From Streptococcus sp. 116-D4 (GTDB taxonomy: Bacteria; Bacillota; Bacilli; Lactobacillales; Streptococcaceae): DNA of 64,000 nucleotides. How positions within the stretch are numbered: position 1 is the stretch's first letter; each line of letters starts with the position of its first letter. Location of the stretch: the NCBI RefSeq assembly GCF_009731465.1, contig NZ_AP021887.1, forward strand, positions 1,172,001 to 1,236,000, given 5' to 3'. The notes under the pieces are model-generated. The model made no database searches and was not told where the DNA came from. It saw nothing but the letters and a program-made list of their open reading frames with translations. Shown one piece after another: positions 18,851 through 28,686 of the stretch. Made by a program: the position numbers and the translations under genes.

Positions 18851-20338
18851 ATGAAAAGTATAAAATTAAATGCTCTATCTTATATGGGAATTCGTGTCTT
18901 AAATATTATTTTTCCCATCCTAACCGGAACCTATGTCGCACGTGTCTTGGACCGAACTGACTATGGTTACTTCAACTCAGTTGACACTATTTTGTCTTTT
19001 TTCTTGCCCTTCGCAACTTATGGAGTCTATAACTACGGTTTAAGAGCCATCAGTAATGTCAAGGATAGTAAAAAAGATCTTAATAGAACCTTCTCTATTC
19101 TTTTTTATTTGTGCATAGCTTGTACAATTTTGACCACTGCTGTCTATATCCTAGCCTATCCTCTCTTCTTTACAGATAATCCAATCGTCAAAAAAGTCTA
19201 CCTTGTTATGGGGATTCAACTCATTGCCCAGATTTTTTCAATCGAATGGGTCAATGAAGCTCTGGAAAATTACAGTTTTCTTTTTTACAAGACTGCCTTC
19301 ATACGTATCCTGATGCTGGTCTCTATTTTCCTGTTTGTCAAAAATGAACACGATATTGTTGTCTATACACTTGTGATGAGTTTATCGACACTGATTAACT
19401 ATCTGATTAGTTATTTTTGGATTAAAAGAGACATTAAGCTTGTGAAGATTCACATAAGTGATTTTAAACCGCTCTTTCTCCCGCTAACAGCTATGTTGGT
19501 CTTTGCCAATGCCAATATGCTCTTCACTTTTTTGGATCGTCTCTTCCTCGTTAAAACAGGGATTGATGTCAACGTTAGTTACTATACTATGGCTCAACGA
19601 ATTGTGACCGTTATAGCTGGTGTTGTAACAGGAGCTATCGGAGTGAGTGTACCTCGTCTCAGCTATTATCTAGGAAAAGGCGATAAGGAAGCCTATGTCG
19701 CACTTGTTAACAGAGGAAGTCGAATCTTTAACTTCTTTATCATTCCACTGAGCTTTGGACTCATGGTTTTAGGACCAAATGCCATCCTACTTTACGGTAG
19801 TGAAAAATATATCGGAGGCGGTATCTTAACCTCTCTCTTCGCTTTTCGTACGATTATCCTGGCACTAGATACCATTCTTGGTTCCCAAATTCTCTTTACA
19901 AATGGCTATGAAAAACGTATCACAGTCTATACAGTCTTTGCAGGATTACTCAATTTAGGCTTAAATAGTCTCCTCTTTTTCAACCATATCGTGGCTCCTG
20001 AATACTACTTACTGACAACTATGCTATCAGAAGCCTCTCTACTCGTCTTCTATATCATTTTCATCCATAGAAAACAACTCATTCACTTGGGACATCTCTT
20101 TAGCTACACTGTCCGATACTCGCTCTTTTCACTTTCCTTTGTAGGAATCTATTTCCTGATTAATTTCTTGTATCCTGTGGATATGGTCATTAATTTGCCA
20201 TTTTTGATTAATACTGGTTTGATTGTCTTGCTTTCAGCCATCTCTTATATTGGTCTACTTGTCTTCACCAAAGATAGCATTTTCTATGAATTTTTAAACC
20301 ATGTCCTAGCCTTAAAAAATAAATTTAAAAGATCATAG
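18851..20338 (+). CDS. tacF: Teichoic-acid repeat-unit flippase
   Basis: 495 residues with about 14 hydrophobic segments of the polysaccharide flippase (PST/MATE-like) fold, including RVLDRTDYGYFNSVDTI near the N terminus. TacF is thought to flip choline-bearing teichoic-acid precursors across the membrane. In pneumococcus, changes in TacF relax the need for choline. It is transcribed divergently from tarI and is followed 9 bp later by licD1. Confidence 0.92.
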   Translation: MKSIKLNALSYMGIRVLNIIFPILTGTYVARVLDRTDYGYFNSVDTILSFFLPFATYGVYNYGLRAISNVKDSKKDLNRTFSILFYLCIACTILTTAVYILAYPLFFTDNPIVKKVYLVMGIQLIAQIFSIEWVNEALENYSFLFYKTAFIRILMLVSIFLFVKNEHDIVVYTLVMSLSTLINYLISYFWIKRDIKLVKIHISDFKPLFLPLTAMLVFANANMLFTFLDRLFLVKTGIDVNVSYYTMAQRIVTVIAGVVTGAIGVSVPRLSYYLGKGDKEAYVALVNRGSRIFNFFIIPLSFGLMVLGPNAILLYGSEKYIGGGILTSLFAFRTIILALDTILGSQILFTNGYEKRITVYTVFAGLLNLGLNSLLFFNHIVAPEYYLLTTMLSEASLLVFYIIFIHRKQLIHLGHLFSYTVRYSLFSLSFVGIYFLINFLYPVDMVINLPFLINTGLIVLLSAISYIGLLVFTKDSIFYEFLNHVLALKNKFKRS

Positions 20339-20347
20339 GAGTTTAGA

Positions 20348-21151
20348 ATGAAACAACTAACCATTGAAGATGCCAAACAAATTGAATTAGAAATTTTGGA
20401 TTATATTGATACTCTCTGTAAAAAACACAATATCAACTATATGATTAACTACGGAACTCTGATTGGGGCAGTTCGACATCAGGGCTTTATCCCTTGGGAC
20501 GACGATATTGATCTTTCCATGCCTCGAGAAGACTACCAACGATTTATTACCATTTTTCAAAATGAAAAAAGTAAATATAAACTTTTATCCTTAGAAACGG
20601 ATAAGAGCTACTTTAACAACTTTATCAAAATAACAGACAGTACGACTAAAATTATTGATACTCGGAATACAAAAACCTATGAGTCAGGTGTTTTTATTGA
20701 TATTTTCCCTATGGATCGCTTCGATGACCCTAAGGTCATTGATATTTGTTATAAGCTGGAAAGCTTCAAACTTCTGTCTTTCAGTAAACACAAAAATATT
20801 GTCTATAAAGATAGCCTTTTAAAAGATTGGATACGAACAGCCTTCTGGTTGCTCCTTCGACCTGTTTCTCCTCGTTATTTCGCACATAAAATCGAGAAAG
20901 AAATTCAAAAATATAGTCGTGAAAATGGGCAGTATATGGCTTTTATCCCTTCTAAATTTAAGGAAAAGGAAGTCTTCCCAAGTGGTACCTTCGATAAAAC
21001 AATCGATTTACCCTTTGAGAATTTGACCCTTCCAGCACCTGAAAAATTTGATACTATTTTGACACAATTTTATGAAGATTATATGACCCTACCACCAGAA
21101 GAAAAACGCTTCTACAGTCATGAATTTCACGCTTACAAATTGGAGGATTAG
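20348..21151 (+). CDS. licD1: Phosphocholine transferase LicD (first copy)
   Basis: 267 residues of the LicD family. The core motif YGTLIGAVRHQGFIPWDDDI lies at about 36-55, with the acidic DDD metal site, and VFIDIFPMDRF follows near residue 115. It transfers phosphocholine from CDP-choline to a GalNAc of the teichoic-acid unit. It is paired with licD2, and the stop overlaps the ribosome-binding region of that gene. Which of the two corresponds to published LicD1 is assigned by order only. Confidence 0.9.
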   Translation: MKQLTIEDAKQIELEILDYIDTLCKKHNINYMINYGTLIGAVRHQGFIPWDDDIDLSMPREDYQRFITIFQNEKSKYKLLSLETDKSYFNNFIKITDSTTKIIDTRNTKTYESGVFIDIFPMDRFDDPKVIDICYKLESFKLLSFSKHKNIVYKDSLLKDWIRTAFWLLLRPVSPRYFAHKIEKEIQKYSRENGQYMAFIPSKFKEKEVFPSGTFDKTIDLPFENLTLPAPEKFDTILTQFYEDYMTLPPEEKRFYSHEFHAYKLED

Positions 21152-21152
21152 G

Positions 21153-21962
21153 ATGCAGTATTTAGAAAGAGAAGAAATTAAAGAAATTCAACTAGCTCTG
21201 CTAGACTATATTGATGAGACTTGTAAGAAACATGATATTCCTTATTTTCTCAGTTATGGAACCATGCTTGGAGCTATCCGCCACAAAGGTATGATTCCCT
21301 GGGACGATGATATTGATATTTCTCTCTATCGTGAAGATTATGAGCGTTTACTGAAGATTATTGAAAAAGAAAATCACCCTCGCTATAAGGTTCTTTCCTA
21401 CGACACTTCTTCTTGGTACTTCCATAATTTCGCATCGATTTTGGACACTTCTACTGTTATCGAAGACCATGTTAAGTACAAGCGTCATGACACTAGTCTC
21501 TTTATCGATGTCTTCCCAATTGATCGCTTTACAGACTTGAGTATTGTCGATAAAAGTTATAAGTATGTAGCCCTTCGTCAACTAGCTTATATCAAAAAAT
21601 CACGTGCAGTTCACGGTGATAGCAAGTTAAAAGATTTTCTAAGATTATGTAGCTGGTACGCCCTCCGATTGGTCAATCCCCGTTACTTTTACAAGAAAAT
21701 TGATCAGCTAGTCAAAAATGCTGCAACCAACACTCCTCAATATGAAGGAGGAATTGGGATTGGTAAAGAAGGAATGAAAGAAGTCTTCCCAGTTGATACT
21801 TTTAAAGAACTGATTTTAACCGATTTTGAAGGCCGTATGTTACCCGTCCCTAAAAAATATGATCAATTTTTAACTCAGATGTATGGGGATTATATGACAC
21901 CACCATCAAAGGAAATGCAAGAGTGGTATAGTCACAGTATTAAAGCTTATCGCAAGAACTGA
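21153..21962 (+). CDS. licD2: Phosphocholine transferase LicD (second copy)
   Basis: 269 residues from ATG 21153, which has GGAGG upstream. YGTMLGAIRHKGMIPWDDDI repeats the core motif of licD1 and LFIDVFPIDRF follows. About half of the residues agree with licD1 in the N-terminal part, so the two arose by duplication. The insertion sequence begins 20 bp after its stop and now separates it from the likely terminator at 23407. Confidence 0.9.
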   Translation: MQYLEREEIKEIQLALLDYIDETCKKHDIPYFLSYGTMLGAIRHKGMIPWDDDIDISLYREDYERLLKIIEKENHPRYKVLSYDTSSWYFHNFASILDTSTVIEDHVKYKRHDTSLFIDVFPIDRFTDLSIVDKSYKYVALRQLAYIKKSRAVHGDSKLKDFLRLCSWYALRLVNPRYFYKKIDQLVKNAATNTPQYEGGIGIGKEGMKEVFPVDTFKELILTDFEGRMLPVPKKYDQFLTQMYGDYMTPPSKEMQEWYSHSIKAYRKN

Positions 21963-22014
21963 TTGATGGCAACAATATAAAGGCTCTTTGTCAACTGTAG
22001 TGGGTTGAAGTCAG

Positions 22015-23307
22015 CTAAGCTCGAGAAAGGACAAAATTCGTCCTTTCTTTTTTGATGTTCAGAGCTATAAAAATTCTTTTTTTGAAGTTTTCAAAGTTCC
22101 GAAATCCAAAGGCGTTTCGTTTGATAAGTTTGATGAGATTATTGGTCGCTTCCAATTTTGCGTTGGAATAAGGTAATTGAAGAGCGTTGATGATTTTCTC
22201 TTTGTTCTTTAGAAAGGTTTTAAAGACAGTCTGAAAAATAGGATGAACCTGCTTCAGATTGTCCTCAATGAGTCCGAAAAATTTCTCAGGGTCTTTGTTC
22301 TGAAAGTGAAAAAGCAAGAGCTGATAGATCTGATAGTGGTGTTTCAAGTCTTCTGAATAGCTCAAAAGCTTGTCTAGAATCTCTTTATTGGTCAAGTGAA
22401 TACGAAAAGTAGGACGATAAAAACGTTTATCGCTGAGTTTTCGACTATCCTGTTGGATGAGCTTCCAGTAACGCTTGATAGCCTTGTATTCATGGGATTT
22501 TCGCTCAAACTGATTCATGATTTGGACACGCACACGACTCATAGCACGGCTGAGATGTTGGATAATATGGAAACGATCCAACACGATTTTAGCGTTTGGA
22601 AAAAGCTGTTTAGCCAAGTCATAGTAAGGACTAAACATATCCATCGTAATGATTTTCACTCGACATCGAACGACTCTATCATATTTAAGAAAGTGATTTC
22701 GAATGATAGCTTGTGTTCTGCCTTCAAGAACAGTGATGATATTGAGCTTATCAAAATCTTGAGCAATGAAACTCATCTTTCCCTTTGTAAAGGAGTACTC
22801 GTCCCATGACATAATTTCAGGAAGACGAGAAAAATCATGCTTAAAACGGAAGTCATTGAGCTTGCGAATGACAGTTGAAGTTGAAATGGACAGCTGATGA
22901 GCAATATCGGTCATAGAAGTTTTTTCAATCAGCTTCTGAGCAATTTTTTGGTTGATGATACGAGGGATTTGATGATTCTTCTTGACGAGAGAAGTCTCAG
23001 CAACCATCATTTTAGAGCACTGATAGCACTTAAAACGGCGTTTTCTAAGGAGAATTCTAGAAGGCATACCAGTTGTTTCGAGGTAAGGGATCTTAGACGG
23101 TTTTTGAAAGTCATATTTCTTCATTAGACTTCCACAATCAGGACAAGAAGGGGCCTCATAATCCAGCTTAGCGATAATTTCTTTGTGGGTATCCATATTG
23201 ATGATATCTAGAATCTTGATGTTTGGGTCTTTAATATCGAGAAGTTTTGTGATAAAATGTAATTGTTCCATATGATTCTTTCTAATGATGGTTTGATCGC
23301 TTTTCAT
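22015..23307 (-). CDS. ISL3-family transposase
   Basis: 430 residues. An N-terminal zinc finger (CPDCGS, then CYQC about 45 residues later) and a helix-turn-helix (SMTDIAHQLSISTSTVIRKL) precede the DDE catalytic core, which includes SWDEYSFTKGK, TMDMFSPYYDLAKQ and VLDRFHIIQHL. The final acidic residue is expected near LEATNNLIKLIKR. All parts are present without frameshift, so the transposase may be active. Confidence 0.93.
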   Translation of the reverse strand: MKSDQTIIRKNHMEQLHFITKLLDIKDPNIKILDIINMDTHKEIIAKLDYEAPSCPDCGSLMKKYDFQKPSKIPYLETTGMPSRILLRKRRFKCYQCSKMMVAETSLVKKNHQIPRIINQKIAQKLIEKTSMTDIAHQLSISTSTVIRKLNDFRFKHDFSRLPEIMSWDEYSFTKGKMSFIAQDFDKLNIITVLEGRTQAIIRNHFLKYDRVVRCRVKIITMDMFSPYYDLAKQLFPNAKIVLDRFHIIQHLSRAMSRVRVQIMNQFERKSHEYKAIKRYWKLIQQDSRKLSDKRFYRPTFRIHLTNKEILDKLLSYSEDLKHHYQIYQLLLFHFQNKDPEKFFGLIEDNLKQVHPIFQTVFKTFLKNKEKIINALQLPYSNAKLEATNNLIKLIKRNAFGFRNFENFKKRIFIALNIKKERTNFVLSRA

Positions 23308-23342
23308 TATAGATGATATGGAACTTTTTTTCTACAACAAAA

Positions 23343-23394
23343 TAGGCTCCATAATATCTATAGGGGATTTACCCACTACAAATATTATAGAGCC
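23343..23394. repeat. Subterminal hairpin at the right end of the insertion sequence
   Basis: GGCTCCATAATATCTATAG and the inverted CTACAAATATTATAGAGCC match at 16 of 19 positions around a 12-base loop. The outer arm is the terminal repeat itself, so the inner arm is an inverted copy of the end. Confidence 0.6.
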
Positions 23395-23406
23395 AATATA
23401 AACGAC

Positions 23407-23435
23407 AAAAAAGAACAGTTTTGACTGTTCTTTTT
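23407..23435. terminator. Bidirectional terminator (licD2 / Nramp gene)
   Basis: AAAAAGAACAG/CTGTTCTTTTT stem with a six-base loop and T runs on both strands. It would serve licD2 on the plus strand before the insertion sequence arrived, and the Nramp gene on the minus strand. Confidence 0.75.
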
Positions 23436-23512
23436 ACTTCTTTCCATGAATCAACCAATACTACTTTCTCTTTGTCGATCTTCGAACCGATACAAAATTG
23501 ATTTTAACGAGT

Positions 23513-24853
23513 TTAAAAAATATCAAAAAGAAGCTTAATATTGAGAATGGTTAAGATGATTGAAACTACGTAGCCTAGGATTGTGTTCCACTTGGCATTG
23601 GTAAATTCTCCCATCAGTGACTTCTTAGAAGTCAGATAAATTAAGGGAAAAATCGAGAATGGAAGAGCGATTGACAGAAAGACCTGCGAATAGACCAATA
23701 ACTGATCCAAGGTCTTTTCTTGATGCCCAAACAAGACAGCGACTATGATTACAGGAAGCAAGGCAAAAATCCTTGTACCAACACGGATAATCCACTGAGG
23801 TAATTTCATATGCAAGAAACCTTCCATGACAATCTGTCCTGTTAAAGTACCTGTAATAGTAGAATTTTGGCCACTTGCTAAAAGGGCTAAAGCAAATAAA
23901 GTTGACAGAGTTGAGCTAGCTATCGCTCCTGCTATTGTAGAATCCTGCAAAGCATTGTACATTTGGGAGAATGCTGAAATTTCAGATGCATGACCAAAAA
24001 AGAGCGATGCTCCTAAAATGAGAAGTAAGGAATTGACAATAAAAGCTAGGGACAACTGAAGATTTGAATCCCAGGTCATAAAACGCACGGCTTTTCGAAC
24101 ATCCTTCTTATCTTTGTGATTGATTTTCCTTGTTTGAGATAGCGATGAATGGAGATAGAGATTATGAGGCATGACTGTTGCTCCCACAATCCCTAAAGCC
24201 AAAGTCAGTTGACTCTCATGTCCTGGCAAAGGACTTTCAAATAAAGTCGAAGTCGGTAAATAGCCACCAAAAATCCCCTGCATACTTGGATTGGATAAAG
24301 CCACCAGATAAGAAAAGATTCCTAATATAGTTAAGATAAGGGTTGTAACAATGGCTTCAATCTTCTTGAACCCAAATTTCATCAACAAAAGCAAAAGAAA
24401 TACATCTAAAACAGTTAGCAGTATAGCGACCATTATCGGTATTTTAAATAAAAGATTTAAGGCAATCGCTGAACCTAAAACCTCAGCCAAGTCTGTCGCC
24501 ATTAAAGCTAATTCTAACATCACCCATAGACTATAACGGAGCCACTTGGGGGCATGCTGAGCTGTTGCCTGTGCTAGGTCCATCTTAGTCACGATACCGA
24601 GCTTTCCAGCCATCTGTTGTAGCTGCATAGCAATGATGGATGACATCAAAATAACGAATAAGAGACTATATTTGTAGGAAGCCCCACCAACCACACTAGT
24701 AATCCAGTTTCCAGGATCCATATATCCAACAGCCACAAGAGCGCCAGGCCCTAAAAATGCTTTTAGATTTTGCCAAAAATGATTGTTATTCGGAGTTTCA
24801 ATGGATTGGTTGATCTCAGAAAGAGAGATCTTTTTGTAAGAAGACATAGGCAT
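23513..24853 (-). CDS. Nramp-family divalent metal transporter
   Basis: 446 residues with about 11 hydrophobic helices. Helix 1 has DPGN at 46-49 and helix 6 has MPHN at 228-231, the metal-binding residues of Nramp proteins; the methionine is typical of Mn/Fe carriers. It should import Mn2+ or Fe2+ with protons. It is a single gene between licD2 and carB and has an extended -10 (TGATATAAT) upstream. The start could instead be the ATG two codons later. Confidence 0.92.
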   Translation of the reverse strand: MPMSSYKKISLSEINQSIETPNNNHFWQNLKAFLGPGALVAVGYMDPGNWITSVVGGASYKYSLLFVILMSSIIAMQLQQMAGKLGIVTKMDLAQATAQHAPKWLRYSLWVMLELALMATDLAEVLGSAIALNLLFKIPIMVAILLTVLDVFLLLLLMKFGFKKIEAIVTTLILTILGIFSYLVALSNPSMQGIFGGYLPTSTLFESPLPGHESQLTLALGIVGATVMPHNLYLHSSLSQTRKINHKDKKDVRKAVRFMTWDSNLQLSLAFIVNSLLLILGASLFFGHASEISAFSQMYNALQDSTIAGAIASSTLSTLFALALLASGQNSTITGTLTGQIVMEGFLHMKLPQWIIRVGTRIFALLPVIIVAVLFGHQEKTLDQLLVYSQVFLSIALPFSIFPLIYLTSKKSLMGEFTNAKWNTILGYVVSIILTILNIKLLFDIF

Positions 24854-25011
24854 ATTTCACTTTCTAATCTTGTCTTTACTTAGTTTATTCATGGAGTTTT
24901 GAAAATACAATAAAAATAGTTTCCTATTTACAATTTATTCATATTATATCACATTTTGAAATGATTCTTAAGGAAAGCATGATAGTTAAAGCAAGCAAGA
25001 CCTGTATTGCA

Positions 25012-25039
25012 AAAGCCAGCGTTAGAAAAAGCTGGCTTT
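25012..25039 (-). terminator. Terminator of the pyr operon (after carB)
   Basis: AAAGCCAGC/GCTGGCTTT, a 9-bp perfect stem with a loop of 10, 25 bp after the carB stop. Confidence 0.75.
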
Positions 25040-25063
25040 AAAAATGTGAAAATTTTTTCTCAA

Positions 25064-28000
25064 CTAGATTGCTTCTGTAACAAAACTACGGCTTTCAAGT
25101 ACTTTAAGCATAGCATTAGCTGTATCCAAGGCTGTGAAGAGAGGCACTCCGTGTTCAATGGCTGAACGGCGAATCTGCTCACCATCTTCATCAGCAGTTC
25201 GTTTTGTTCCAACTGTGTTAATGATAGCTTGAATTCTTCCTTGGCGAACAAAACTTGGGATATCTTTATCGTCATCACCAATCTTACCAACAGGTTGGGC
25301 TTGCAATCCATGACTAGCAAAGAAGGCTGCTGTTCCTTCTGTCGCGAGGATTCCATAGCCAATATCTTGGAAACGACGAGCCAAGTCCAAGGCCTCTTCT
25401 TTAGCATCATCAGCGATAGTAAAGACAACATTCCCAAAGGTTGGCAAATGAAGATAAGAAGCTTCAAAAGCCTTGTAGAGAGCTTTTTCCAAAGTCGTGT
25501 CAGAACCCATAACTTCACCTGTTGACTTCATTTCCGGACCCAGCAAGCTGTCTACTTTCGCTAGCTTGGTAAAAGAGAAGACAGGTGCCTTAATATGAAC
25601 GCGAGTACTTTCTGGGTAAAGTCCATCTTGGTAACCAAGTTCTTCAAGACTTTGACCAAGAATGAGCTTGGTCGCCACCTGAGCCATCGGGATATTGGTT
25701 ACTTTTGATAGGAACGGTACAGTACGACTGGCACGTGGATTGACCTCAATAACGTAGACTTTTTCATCCTTAATGACAAACTGAATGTTCATCATACCAA
25801 GGCAGTTAAGGCCGATTGCAAGGCGTTTTGTGTAGTCTGCGATGGTTTCTTGAACCTTTTGAGACAAGGTTTGTGGAGGGTAAACAGCCATGGAATCACC
25901 TGAGTGGACACCAGCACGTTCGATATGTTCCATGATACCTGGGATGAGGACACTTTGTCCATCTGAGATAGCATCTACTTCACACTCTTGACCGACGATA
26001 TAAGAGTCAACAAGAACAGGGTGATCTGGACTTGCTTTAACGGCTGTACGCATGTAAGAACGAAGATCATCTTCATTCTCAACGATTTCCATGGCGCGTC
26101 CACCCAAGACATAAGAAGGACGAACAAGAACTGGGAAGCCAATCTTACGAGCTGCAAGTACAGCTTCTTCTTCATTGGTGGCTGTTTGTCCAGGTGGCTG
26201 TGGAATATCCAAGTCTTTAAGAGCTTGTTCGAAGAGGTCACGGTCTTCGGCACGGTCTAGGTCAGCAACCTGCGTACCAAGGATAGTCACACCTGCTTTT
26301 GCTAATGGCTCAGCAAGGTTGATAGCTGTTTGACCACCAAACTGAACGATAACACCTTTTGGTTGCTCCAAATTGATGACATTCATGACATCTTCGAATG
26401 TTAATGGTTCAAAGTAAAGTTTATCTGATACAGAGAAGTCGGTTGAAACGGTCTCTGGGTTCGAGTTCATGATAATAGCTTCGTAGCCAGCAGCTTGAAT
26501 TGCCTTAACAGAGTGAACAGTTGCGTAGTCAAACTCAACCCCTTGACCGATACGGATTGGACCTGAACCTAGAACAAGTACAGATTCCTTATCAGACTTG
26601 ATTGATTCATTTTCCCAACCATAAGTAGAATAGAAGTATGGAGTTTCTGATTCAAATTCTGCCGCACAAGTATCAACCATCTTGTAAACTGGAACAATCT
26701 TATTTTCCAAGCGAAGTTGACGAACTTGGTTAGCTGTAGTATTCCAGAGCTCAGCAATCTTACGATCTGAGAAGCCATTGAGTTTGGCTGTTTTCAAAAC
26801 TTCTAGATCTTGTGGATGGGCACCTAATTCTTGCTCAATTTCAAAGATGTGCAAGAGTTTATCCAGATAGAAGATATCAATTTTTGTAAGCTCAGCAATT
26901 TCCTCTGGTGTGTAACCACGACGAATGGCTTCTGATACATAGAAGAGACGGTCATCTTGGGCTTTGACAACCTTTTCAATCAAGGCATCATCAGAAACAT
27001 CTGCAAGCTCAGGCATTTCATTGTGATGAACCCCAATTTCAAGGGAGCGACAAGCTTTAAGAAGTGACTCCTCGATGTTACGACCGATAGCCATGACTTC
27101 ACCAGTGGCCTTCATCTGTGTCCCAAGACGGCGCTCACCTTTTTCAAACTTGTCAAAAGGAAAACGTGGAATCTTAGCAACGACGTAGTCAAGGGCTGGT
27201 TCAAACATAGCGTAGGTTGAACCTGTAACTGGGTTGATAACCTCATCTAGAGTCAATCCGACGGCAATCTTAGCTGCCAATTTGGCAATTGGGTAACCAG
27301 TTGCCTTAGAAGCAAGCGCTGACGAACGCGATACACGAGGGTTTACTTCGATGACATAGTACTTAAAACTATGTGGGTCAAGGGCAAGCTGAACATTACA
27401 TCCACCTTCAATCCTAAGGGCACGAATGATGCTCAAGCTAGCGTCGCGTAGCATTTGGTTTTCATAATCTGACATAGTTTGCGCTGGGGCAAATACGATG
27501 GAATCCCCTGTATGAATCCCGACTGGGTCAAAGTTTTCCATGTTACATACAACAAGGGCATTGTCAGCCGAGTCACGCATCACTTCGTATTCGATTTCCT
27601 TAAAACCAGCAATCGAACGTTCAATCAAACATTGAGTAACAGGTGACAGCTTCAACCCATTTTCAGCGATTTCACGCAATTCTTCCTCGTTGGCACACAT
27701 ACCACCACCAGTACCACCTAGGGTAAAGGCTGGACGGACAATCACTGGGTAGCCAATTGTCGCTGCAAAGGCAACGGCTTCTTCCACAGTGTTAACAATT
27801 TCAGATTCTGGAATCGGTTGGTTGAGCTCTTCCATCAATTGTTTAAAGAGGTCACGATCCTCTGCTTGGTCAATAGCAGATAATTTAGTTCCCAGAAGCT
27901 CAACTCCAAGCTCATCTAGGATACCATTTTTAGACAATTCCATGGCCATGTTGAGCCCTGTCTGACCACCAAGTGTTGGAAGCAAGGCATCTGGACGTTC

Positions 28001-28240
28001 TTTACGGAGAATACGCGTCACAAACTCAAGTGTAATCGGTTCGATATAGACCTCGTCAGCAATCTCCTTATCCGTCATGATGGTGGCAGGGTTTGAGTTA
28101 ACCAAAACAACCTCATAGCCCTCCTCTTTCAAGGACAAGCAAGCCTGGGTGCCAGCATAGTCAAACTCAGCAGCCTGACCAATAATAATCGGACCAGAAC
28201 CAATCACCATAATTTTTTGAATATCAGTACGTTTAGGCAT
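25064..28240 (-). CDS. carB: Carbamoyl-phosphate synthase large subunit
   Basis: 1058 residues with the duplicated ATP-grasp layout: [20 protein letters not shown] near residue 10 and [20 protein letters not shown] near 555 begin the two halves, each followed by GGTGGG-type or GGRAME-type ATP-grasp loops. The C-terminal MGS-like domain (about 925-1058) holds the allosteric region. It makes carbamoyl phosphate for pyrimidine and arginine synthesis. It lies 446 nt after carA, with its own predicted promoter in the gap. Confidence 0.97.
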   Translation of the reverse strand: MPKRTDIQKIMVIGSGPIIIGQAAEFDYAGTQACLSLKEEGYEVVLVNSNPATIMTDKEIADEVYIEPITLEFVTRILRKERPDALLPTLGGQTGLNMAMELSKNGILDELGVELLGTKLSAIDQAEDRDLFKQLMEELNQPIPESEIVNTVEEAVAFAATIGYPVIVRPAFTLGGTGGGMCANEEELREIAENGLKLSPVTQCLIERSIAGFKEIEYEVMRDSADNALVVCNMENFDPVGIHTGDSIVFAPAQTMSDYENQMLRDASLSIIRALRIEGGCNVQLALDPHSFKYYVIEVNPRVSRSSALASKATGYPIAKLAAKIAVGLTLDEVINPVTGSTYAMFEPALDYVVAKIPRFPFDKFEKGERRLGTQMKATGEVMAIGRNIEESLLKACRSLEIGVHHNEMPELADVSDDALIEKVVKAQDDRLFYVSEAIRRGYTPEEIAELTKIDIFYLDKLLHIFEIEQELGAHPQDLEVLKTAKLNGFSDRKIAELWNTTANQVRQLRLENKIVPVYKMVDTCAAEFESETPYFYSTYGWENESIKSDKESVLVLGSGPIRIGQGVEFDYATVHSVKAIQAAGYEAIIMNSNPETVSTDFSVSDKLYFEPLTFEDVMNVINLEQPKGVIVQFGGQTAINLAEPLAKAGVTILGTQVADLDRAEDRDLFEQALKDLDIPQPPGQTATNEEEAVLAARKIGFPVLVRPSYVLGGRAMEIVENEDDLRSYMRTAVKASPDHPVLVDSYIVGQECEVDAISDGQSVLIPGIMEHIERAGVHSGDSMAVYPPQTLSQKVQETIADYTKRLAIGLNCLGMMNIQFVIKDEKVYVIEVNPRASRTVPFLSKVTNIPMAQVATKLILGQSLEELGYQDGLYPESTRVHIKAPVFSFTKLAKVDSLLGPEMKSTGEVMGSDTTLEKALYKAFEASYLHLPTFGNVVFTIADDAKEEALDLARRFQDIGYGILATEGTAAFFASHGLQAQPVGKIGDDDKDIPSFVRQGRIQAIINTVGTKRTADEDGEQIRRSAIEHGVPLFTALDTANAMLKVLESRSFVTEAI

Positions 28241-28376
28241 AGTTTATGATACAAAGCCTGTAAAGAACACAGTGAAAATAGAAAACTCGGTGCAGACGCC
28301 TTTAGCATCAAGACGATGTTTATCTTTTTCACACAGTTCTTAGAGCGTGTTCACTTCCGCGAACAATGTATCTTCT

Positions 28377-28549
28377 CCTTTCTACTCGGCAACTCTCGGG
28401 TTGCCATTAAATAAATTCTCCGACGATTTTTTAGAGAAACGATATTTTCGATAAAAAATCTAGTGCAGGGAGTTTTTAGTTCGCCCAGTAGCGACTAAAA
28501 GAAACGACCTGCCTTTCTATTCGGCAACTCTCGGGTTGCCATTAAATAA
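28377..28549 (-). repeat. Duplicated 38-bp hairpin unit in the carB leader
   Basis: Two copies (28377-28414 and 28512-28549) of a 38-bp sequence with one difference, 135 bp apart. Each contains GGCAACTCTCGGGTTGCC, a 6-bp stem with a six-base loop, flanked by CCTTTCTAYTC and ATTAAATAA. Both lie in the RNA between the predicted internal promoter and carB. I recognise no known RNA family. Confidence 0.7.
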
Positions 28550-28578
28550 GATACAAAGGACGAATAGAAAGTGATTGA

Positions 28579-28607
28579 ATTTTAGGAAACCAAGGAAGAA
28601 TTGACAA
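28579..28607 (-). promoter_or_regulatory. Predicted internal promoter before carB
   Basis: TTGTCA (28602-28607), 17-bp spacer, TAAAAT (28579-28584) on the minus strand, within an inverted repeat GAAACCAA/TTGGTTTC. It would start an RNA with a leader of about 330 nt before carB. Confidence 0.6.
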
Positions 28608-28686
28608 TCCAAGTTGGTTTCTCTAAATTCCGAGCTTTCCGTCCGTGTTCAGTTACATAAATTCTCTGACGAGCTTTTACTCGTTC

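Larger units (their letters stand above)
21974..23402. mobile_element. ISL3-family insertion sequence with target duplication
   Basis: The element spans 21982-23394 (1413 bp). Its ends GGCTCTTTGTCAACTGTAGT and (inverted) GGCTCTATAATATTTGTAGT are imperfect inverted repeats. It is flanked by identical 8-bp direct repeats AATATAAA at 21974-21981 and 23395-23402, the target-site length of this family. One transposase gene fills it. The intact frame and perfect duplication point to a recent insertion. It resembles IS1167-type elements, but I cannot assign a name. Confidence 0.9.
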
